DNA from: Liolophura sinensis
Taxonomy: Eukaryota; Mollusca; Polyplacophora; Chitonida; Chitonidae
Reading direction: 5' to 3'
Length of the DNA: 64,000 bases
NCBI RefSeq assembly: GCF_032854445.1
Contig: NC_088305.1
Location: 10,337,717-10,401,716, forward strand
The translations under genes were made by a program, and so were the position numbers. This document shows positions 53,891-62,700 of this stretch, in pieces. How positions within the stretch are numbered: the first letter of the stretch is position 1; each line of letters begins with the position of its first letter. Below the pieces are notes generated by a model, which did no database searches, had not been told where the DNA came from, and saw nothing but the letters and a program-made list of their open reading frames with translations.

Positions 53891-54079
53891 ATGACGTCAT
53901 AATTATTCAAGAAGGAGTCAATTTTGGCACTGAATGTGAGTGACATTACAAATAAGTGAGCCTAATTAAATGATTAAAGTATGTCAGACTTGGTGGCTGG
54001 AAACATCAATAAGCTGTAGACTTGGCAATAGGATACATCATTGTACAGTCATGTTGCATTATAATTTGACAATAATCAA

Positions 54080-54850
54080 TGTCTCGACTTGGACTGCAGA
54101 CTAGGTGACTAGGTGAAACGTCACTGTACGGTAAGACATGTTGTTTTTACAATTTGACAATGACCAATGTCTTGAGCACTGCAGACTTGGTGATAGGGAA
54201 CGTCACTGTAGGGCCTACGGTAAGACATGTTGTTTTTACAATTTCACAATGACCAATGTCTTGAGCACTGCAGACTTGGTGATAGGAAACATCATTACAT
54301 AGTAAGACGTGTTGGATTACAGTTTGACAATGACCAATGCCTTGAGCACTGCAGACTAGGTGATAGGAAACGCCACTGTGCGGTAAGACATGTTGTTTTT
54401 ACAGTTTGACAATGACCAATGCCTTGAGTACTGCAGACTAGGTGATAGGAAACGTCACTGTATGGTAAGACATGTTGTTTTTACAATTTGACAATGGCCA
54501 ATGTCTTGAGCACTGCAGACTTGGTGATAGGGAACGTCATTACATAGTAAGACATGTTGGATTACAGTTTGACAATGACCAATGTCTTGAGCACTGCAGA
54601 CTAGGTGATAGGAAACGTAACTGTATGGTAAGACATGTTGTTTTTACAATTTGACAATGACTAATGTCTTGAGCACTGCAGACTAGGTGGTAGGAAACGT
54701 CACTGTACGGTAAGACATGTCGTTTTTACAATTTGACAATGACCAATGCCTTGAACACTGCAGACTTGGTGATAGGAAACATCACTACATAGTAAAACAT
54801 GTTAGACAATGTTTGGACAGTTTGACAATGACCAATGCATTGGGCACTTT
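54080..54850. repeat. 82-bp minisatellite between genes B and C
   Basis: About nine units of roughly 82 bp, core GACAATGACCAATGTCTTGA then GCACTGCAGACTTGGTGATA, with a conserved GGTAAGACATGTTG segment. It gives short open frames by chance. No exon was recognised next to it. Confidence 0.9.
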
Positions 54851-55343
54851 CACTACAAATGACTTGCAATGAAGCAGATATGGATTATCAGAGAAATGTG
54901 GTTTTGCGCTCAGTCTAAAAGGTAAACAAAACTGCAAGCCGTGTTATAAACTGCAAAATGTGATTTTTGTTTGTTGGTAAAGTAGCCTTTTTGTAATAGG
55001 ACTTTTTTGGCAAAGTGAAACAACATCAGCCCGGGTAAGAGACAAATGACACGGTAATCGGGGATGAAATCAGTCCACCTCTATCGGAATGCTTTGTTCA
55101 TAGGAATGACTAGAATGAGGCTAAACTCATCTCAGATTTTATTTTTAAGCCGTTTAGCAAATATTAAATGTTTGAAATGCTGTCATACATGTATAAGACG
55201 ACTAGTCAAGGGGAGACAAATCCACTCACAACAACTAGCATATACTCAAAAGAAGCAAAGTTTAAAACAGTCTATTCTTCAATCTAGGGGACGCCTTTTA
55301 TATGCAGCAAATACATGAAATCTGATTGTTTTTCTTTCTTTTT

Positions 55344-55480
55344 TTTTTCTTTGTTTGATTGATAAACGCCATTCTACAGTACTTTTCACTTATACAGTGC
55401 ATGGTGGTTAGTTTTATGGGTGAAAGAAAACCAAAATGCAACGTGTGGCAAGTTATTGACAAACTTTCCCACTTGCATAC
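55344..55480 (-). mobile_element. SINE A, strongly diverged copy
   Basis: TTTGATTGATAAACGCCATT, CTTATACAGTGCATGGTGG and TTTCCCACTTGCATAC correspond to the reversed SINE A tail and core. Confidence 0.55.
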
Positions 55481-55499
55481 AGAAATACAGATATAGACT

Positions 55500-55835
55500 A
55501 TTTCCGTGACCCAATGGGTAGAAACAGAGCCTCGATGTCAGGAGACATCATACGAAAGACTTGTAAAATCGTACGTCTGAAACTCTCGCTTGGCGCTCAG
55601 CAGCGAAAGATTAGTGCAAGGAAGCAGGTCTGGTTCGTCTAGTGTCAGTATAACGTGACGGGGTGAAGTGTTTGGTGTCTTCTGCATGATTCCTCAGTGA
55701 CGGCAGCAGTTTGGCCGCATGGACTCGTCCTGTCACAAAAAGACACGATATATCTACACAGACCTAATGACGCCTCGTAGTCATATGATTAAAAAAAATG
55801 TTAATTACGACATAAAACCCCAAGGTTACATTGAT
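55500..55835 (-). mobile_element. SINE-like family B variant, reverse
   Basis: Contains AACGTGACGGGGTGAAGTGT, CATGGACTCGTCCTGTCACA and ends TTACGACATAAAACCCCAAG, the inverse of the variant at 53566. Confidence 0.65.
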
Positions 55836-56637
55836 ACATACATAAATACATACAAACATACAGGTATGGACACCATACAGGTGGAAGACGTGATCTTCAA
55901 CGAAAGTTAGACTGCTTGTTGTCTAAAGGGCTCACAAGCAAATGAGATCGCTGGAAGATACATATTCCCTGCCCCAGTTCGGGGTTGAACCATATGCTGG
56001 TATGTCCTCGCGATTGGAAGCGTTTCAAATTATTTCCAAAAAGATGACATCATATTAATTACACTGTAGAATGCCCGCCAAAATATGAGTATGACATATG
56101 ACAAAATGAGTGAAATGAATATGATAAAGTTAGTCAAAGATCTTAGAAAAGCACAACTGAACAATTCCGGCTGCATTCTGTTAATAAATAACATTTGATT
56201 TTGCTGCACGTGACAAACTCAATCTTCATAGGTTGAACAGATACGCTCCGACCCCCTCGGCAACGTAACATCCCCACCCTTCCCAACTCATCCTAGCCAA
56301 CTTATCCTCGCCAACCGACCCTTTTCTTGCCGTAAAAAGAAGATATCCCATCGGGAACGTCATTCTGATGTCTAAAACTCGGCATACACGGCAGATTAAG
56401 ACCCAAAGCAACTCAACACCACTGTTGCGTTGGGTTCTAAGATCTCCTGTATGCGAATTAATCACGCGACTCAACTGGAATTGCGCTCCAGTCGATTTGT
56501 GTATAGGCCTACTGGTCAATCCGAGTGGTATGACCATTAGCCACTATGACCAACTACGTACGATCAGTTAAGCTGAGATGAGTCGCGTCCTACGCTCTCG
56601 TGTATGCCAAGTATAACACCCCAACTCCAAACAAAGC

Positions 56638-56751
56638 CTATTCAGTGGCACTCGCCCTTGACGAGTTCGTGCGATGGCTGCGTCGACTGTAGCCACTTTT
56701 TCTCTTCCAGTCCTCAATTGCGGCTCGTTTCTTTCTTCTAAAGAATCCCAG
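56638..56751 (-). CDS. Gene C last exon, short cytoplasmic tail
   Basis: Acceptor tgtttcag, stop TAG, 37 residues: begins LGFFRRKKRAAIEDWKRKSG and ends SRASATE. The GFFRR motif is intact, and the tail has the usual length for alpha4/alpha9-type chains, in contrast to the roughly 106-residue tails of genes A and B. Confidence 0.93.
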   Translation of the reverse strand: MGFFRRKKRAAIEDWKRKSGYSRRSHRTNSSRASATE

Positions 56752-59700
56752 CTGAAACATAGCAAAATATCCTTAGCTTAGAGTTGTTTCATTTGTCTCC
56801 CTGAGACATAAAATGTCAGGCATGAAATTCATGTAAGGCGAATTCACGCTTAAGAGCGAGATTTGCATGTTATCAGATAGACTTGTGTTCACGTGAGAGT
56901 CCTAGTATTATGAAGAATTGTTGCGTAGTGGGATTTAGTATAGCATTAATTGTAGTCCACATGGGATGCAAATATATTTAGATATACAAATCATATGGAA
57001 GATTAAAGCATAGAGAGTAAACGAATATAGCAACCACGACAGTGTCATACATGTGAATGTTTAGATTTCCTAAATGCTTATTGGAACGCCATGCGCAGCA
57101 AACGCTTTCAACCATTAACAATACACTCAAAAAAGGCCTAAGCAGAAATAATGCGTATTGCAGAGACTTAATTCAGTCTCCGTCACTGAAAACTACCACT
57201 AAGCCGACAATGACAACAGTATGATGCAATCTGCCAACATATTATCGATCGTGGACAGTGTAGACATCATGACGCTGTTCTGGTCATGTGACAGTGGATA
57301 GACGTCGTGTTCATTGAAAAGTTATCTAACATAAATAACAGCTAAGTGGGCCAGCTATCCATACCCTCTGTTGTGCGGAGATTTTCAGTGACGGAGAATG
57401 ACTTTTGAGAACTGCGCACGCGTAGACTCTTGGGACCGTGGTGTCTTGGCTTTTTTTATACGTAACATAAATTAACTATGGGAATGTTCAATGACACTTT
57501 AATGAAGAAGGTGTGCCACAGGTTGGTTGCTAACCTTTGCAAGTATAAGAAACATCAGAAGTAGGAGAAGCAGACACCCTACGGCAGCCACGATGATGAT
57601 CCACAGGGCCAATTCCTCCTTGGGTGGTGCAGACGGATGGAACACCGTGCTGATCTGCAGTCAAATGATGCTCATTTCATAAGGTTGCGAAAGAATTTAT
57701 TATGTAGCGAGTGACAAATTGCTTTAGCAAGATAGTCATGCGCTGAAAGTACTTATCAAGTGTTTTTGAACTTCAAGATAAGCTCGTCAGAGCAGAGTAA
57801 ATATAAAAACAATGCCCTCAAAATGGGAAGACAGTGTCATAGCATAATACGACACGTAATAAGGGCGTTTAAAACGGAGGTCTTAACTGGGGAAAATATT
57901 CTGGTGTACGAAATACTTCTGTCGTCATTTCATTGCTATTGTAACTACATTGCTTTCGTCATTTCATTGCTGTCGTAATTACATTGCTGTCGTAATATCT
58001 CTGATGTCGTCATATGATTGGTGTCGTCATGTCATTGCTGTCGTCATTTTCTTGCTGCCGTTCCATTACTGCCGCCATGCATTGCTGTCGTTGTTTCACT
58101 GCTATATTTATTTAATTGCTGTCATCATTTCTTAGCTTAATCCGTTCTTGCTTAAAACTCACCGTGGTTTCTAGCCTGTGATTATCCAGCAGTTTGGGGA
58201 AGCCGGGTTTTGTTTTTCTCTGGATAGATATGGATGTCTCCAGACGAATTACCGCACTCTCCTGTCGTGTGGAAACAATAACGATATCAAAATACAGGTC
58301 GAGTCCGTTCCAATACGTACATAAAAAAGTGAAAAATCGTAAGAAATCGAACGTGCGACCTCACTAGTAGCGGTACTCCATAATTAAACAAAAGAAGAGG
58401 TAAACGTCTGAATTAACATATCCTATTTTTCTTTCTCCATCTCATTTTTTTTCTCTTTTTAATATTTATTTTATCGGATTCGAGTGTGCGACATCATTAA
58501 TGAAAGACTATGAAAGCGCCATCGCTTTAATCGACTGAGCCACAGAGGTATCATGACGTATACGTAAATCGAGAATATACGACACAGTGTTCAAAGCACA
58601 TGAGTTTATACTTCGCGATCTTTACCTGTCTTTTGTCCAAGGCTGCCTGATTCACGCGGAGAGATACATTGACTTGAACGGTCTGACCAACCAAAAGCTG
58701 TCCTAGTTGACACGTGACCACGACGCACTCCTGCGAACTGCAGTTCTGTTGGATGCCAGGAAATGAAATAGGCAAGTTATTACAAGGAATGTAGAGTAAT
58801 GACGCTAATAATTGTGTCATACATTAAAGCCGTTACAACTAACGGATAGAAAGCAATGAGAATCTTTGGAGTTACTGAAATCGCCACTCCTATAAGAATT
58901 CAAAACGAGAAGCTTAAAAACGTACCAAAATTACTTGACGCTTTTCCTCCGTGACTGTTTTGTTTTGAGTCAGAGAACGTCGTTGTGGTTCGAGGTACGG
59001 TAAAGTGAGGTTTTCGGTTACTTCCCTTGACATCTCAGTTATGTTTTCCATTGTTAAAGTTGGAGTGGTGGACATTATTACATCTTCAGATTGAACAATG
59101 TCACCAGATGACAAAAGGTTCGAGTCACTAACAGCACAGCTCACTGGTTCGCTCCCAACTGACGCCTCATTCCACATGAAAACCTTTCATAAGAATAAAA
59201 CACATCGTAATTTACTGATTTTGGCCAGTCGGTCTGAGGACATTGGCGACATATATAATCAATACGGTGTAATAAAAACATTTGACTGTATTCCTTCCGT
59301 TAGGAAAAGCTTCAAAAAAAATTTAAAGAAAAAATACATAAGCAAATGTACAAATTTTTAATGTTTATTTTTCTACTGGTACATGTATTACTTTACTTCA
59401 ATACATTCTTCCCTTATATTGACTCATAAAGTAACTCTACAGTGCTTAGGTGGAAATAATTTCAATTTCTTCCATGTCTCTATGACGTCAATGTTAACTT
59501 CTTTAATTCTTGATAACAAAAAATGGCCAAAAAAAAGCCCCCAAAAACAAAGAAACAAACGAAAACAAAAGATAGCATGTGTCAATTCAGTCGACATTTG
59601 ACTGTAACGTAGGTCTGTTAATTTTGGTGTGCCTCTTCTAAAATAGATCACACTTTCGAATCCATTGTGGTTTTAAGTCAGCTGATTTTTCAGGTATCTG

Positions 59701-62700
59701 GCAAAGGTCTATTTTTGCACTCAAGGCTCTTATGTTTCCTTTACCCATAATCCTGACTCGCGTCATATGAGTGAAAATTCACTGAACATGACGTTAAAAA
59801 CAAACCAGTTAATCAATCAATTACTCACATCACTCATCTAAGCTCTGTTCCTATCAGCAAAGGTTGCCGAATGTGTTAAAAAGCTGTAGTGACGCACATC
59901 AGAACAATAATGCAACAATGAATGAGTGAGTGAGTGAGTGAGTGAGTGAGTGCTTGGGGGTTGAACGTCGTACTGAACAATTTGTAACACTGAGAAACTG
60001 TTTACCAGTAAACTGGAGTAAATGATCATAAACGAGGTCGCGTGTTCAATTTTGGTTAATGGTGGCTAGCCTACCTTTATTAGACAGTAGCATACCTTTA
60101 TTTTGAGTTAATAGTAGCGTAACCGGATTTTGGTCTAATGGTAGCAAACCTCTACTTTTGTTTTATTGGTAGCCTACCCCAGTTTAGGTTAGTGGTGGCT
60201 AGCGTTCATCTTTTTGACAGTAGCTTGCCTCTGTTTTGGCTTAATAATAGCGTGACTCCATTTTGGGTTAATGATAGCGTACCTCTATTTTGGGGTCAGT
60301 GGTAGCGTACTTCAGTTTTGATTAATGGTGGCTAGCGTAGCTCTATTTGACAGTGGTGTACCTCAGATTTGGTTAATGGTATAGCGCACAACTATTTTGG
60401 TTAATGGTAGCGTACTTCTATTTGAAGAGAACGTAGTTCAGTTTTGTCTGGCAATAGCGCGTCTCTGTTTTGATTGAAGGTAATGTACCACTAATGTGGT
60501 TTACGATATTGCGTTCATGTACCTCTATTTCGGATGGATCTAAGTAAGAAGAAGTGGCTTCCCGCTTCTTGAAGGGAATGGAAATGGTGATCTCTGCCCC
60601 TGGGAGTAAACTGGGTCCGGTGTTCTGCAGAGACAGCTTTTGCGTCATATTAAGCAATGGTAGCTCCTCTTCTTCAATTGGATTGTACGTTAACTGCTCG
60701 GGAAAAGACTGACTGCCAAAGAAAAATAAAACAGCTACATGTATATTTTAACGATTTCAGTTGCTTAAGATTGCTCTTGAAATTTGAATAATCATTGTCG
60801 TATGTTTGAACCGTCTAGGAGTTTTGGCGCCAAAAGAAACGACAGATATTTGGTCACAAGCTTTGACGCGCGTGCGTCCCAAAAGCGTGCCTTACGTTTT
60901 AAAATAAGAACACCTTCTCCAACGGCTACGACGACAACAACAGCAGCGACAGCAGGACCGTCGTCCCAGAACGTGTCCGCAGCAATTGATGTTGTAAACT
61001 TCAAACGTATTATATACATATCTCAGCAATTTTTAACAAGCACACGTACCATATAAAGACGTATCCACTTGGTATTTTCTCTGTTTCTCTATACTACAAT
61101 TCCTCAAAAGGATTTCATTCACAAAATTTCAACGCGCTCATTGTTATCGTAATATTAACGTAAAAAAGCATCAAGACTGTTCTTAGTGCTGCTATTCACA
61201 AAGGTTGCACTTCATATGCAATCTGGTGAAATCATTTACTAACAGTGAACACACTGAGGTATTCCAATGGGTACAATCTGTATCCTCTTTGGGTAGGCCT
61301 ATAGCTGTTTTCATAGGAACGGCACAACATGCAAAATTTACCATGTAAAATTAATCATTTCATTTACCAGACGGTATATTAATAATGTTTAAGCAATAAA
61401 TAATTCCCATATTGCCGAGGCGGTGAAAGAAATGATCGACCTCCTTTGGATTTGAAGGAGACAACAGATAGTCTTAGAGGTACATCTTACTTTGACAAAC
61501 TTGTAAATATCTGTATAAGGATGACAAAGGTCTCCTCTCAAACCATTACAAAAAGCGATGTTTTCAATCTTGAAATTGTAAATTATCCATTATTTGGATA
61601 TATACCAGACGGTCCGGTAAATATTTAGGCTGGTAGCATTGTAGAATTAGAGTGCCAAGGACATTCAATCAAACGCCCCCGCTCTGCTTTATGATTGTGT
61701 CTAATTCCTCTTATCCCGGGGCTAGGTGACGTATATTGAAGTAGATCGTCACTCTGGATATAGGAACAGTTGCCATCAAAGCACAACTGAGATTCATATA
61801 TTATTATATGTACAAGTATGCAGTAAAAACAGTGTAAATTAAAACAAGAGGTAGATGTCGGTGAAATCAACCAGGTGCCATGACTTAATTGTGGTGCATT
61901 ACGTTTGAAAGCTAAAGCTTCTTTAAAAAAAAAAACAATTAGCTCTGTTAATTACCCTGGTGTTTCTTTGTAAAATATATCGAGGTGATTTGACTGGTAT
62001 GGTGTTAAGCAGACGGTCGGACAGGGTAAATATTTATCTATTTATTTATTTGATTGGTGTTTTAGCCGTATTCAAGAATATTTCAGTTATACGACGGCGG
62101 CCAGCATTATGGTGGGTGGAAACCGGGCACAGCCCGGGGAAAACCCACGACCATCCGCAGGTTGCTGGCAGACCTTCCCACTTACGGCTGGAGAGGAAGC
62201 CAGCATGAGCTAGACTTGAACTCACAGCGACCGCATTGGTGAGAGGCTCCTGGGTCATTACGCTGCGCTAGCTCGCTAACCGACTGAGCCACGGAGGCCC
62301 CAGCAGCGTAAATAAGTTGGAGCATTGCTCAATATGAATTTCGCTAGTGCTGTTGTTGTTGTAAAAGTCTTTGTAGCACACATTGTTCTGCTTCACCTAT
62401 GTATTTATACCCACAACCAGGATAGGTAAGTTGTTATACTACATAGCTTGGAGTTTCCACAAAAACTTTGCTTTTGTTAGGCACAAATGAAGAAAAAGGT
62501 AGAGACCTGTACATTATAATAAATTTAACATTCTTAGTTACAAGTCGCTGAAATTTAGAGATGGACTTTCTAATTATGTATGAGGGGCCTCCCTGGCTCA
62601 GTAGGTTAGCGTGCTAGCGCAGCGTAATGACCCAGGAGCCTCTCACCAATGCGGCCGCTGTGAGTTCAAGTCCAGCTCATGCTGGCTTCCTCTCCAGCCG

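Larger units (their letters stand above)
48535..56637. other. Interval between the convergent 3' ends of genes B and C
   Basis: No exon recognised in about 8 kb. It contains a foldback element, two inverted SINE A tails, two copies of SINE-like family B, an 82-bp minisatellite and a tRNA-like SINE fragment. Both ends are presumably 3' UTR. Short open frames here have no protein-like features or are explained by the repeats. Confidence 0.6.

Noticed and set aside
53616-53894. 92-codon plus-strand frame beginning with a signal-peptide-like MTARSLQVCVHILCLLVAGR
   Set aside because: The frame lies wholly in a dispersed SINE-like repeat (family B variant); its downstream part matches the repeat core rather than any protein family I know.
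57176-57397. Inverted 15-mers CTCCGTCACTGAAAA / TTTTCAGTGACGGAG about 200 bp apart
   Set aside because: A possible old foldback element, but the arms are short and there is no target duplication or second copy to support it.
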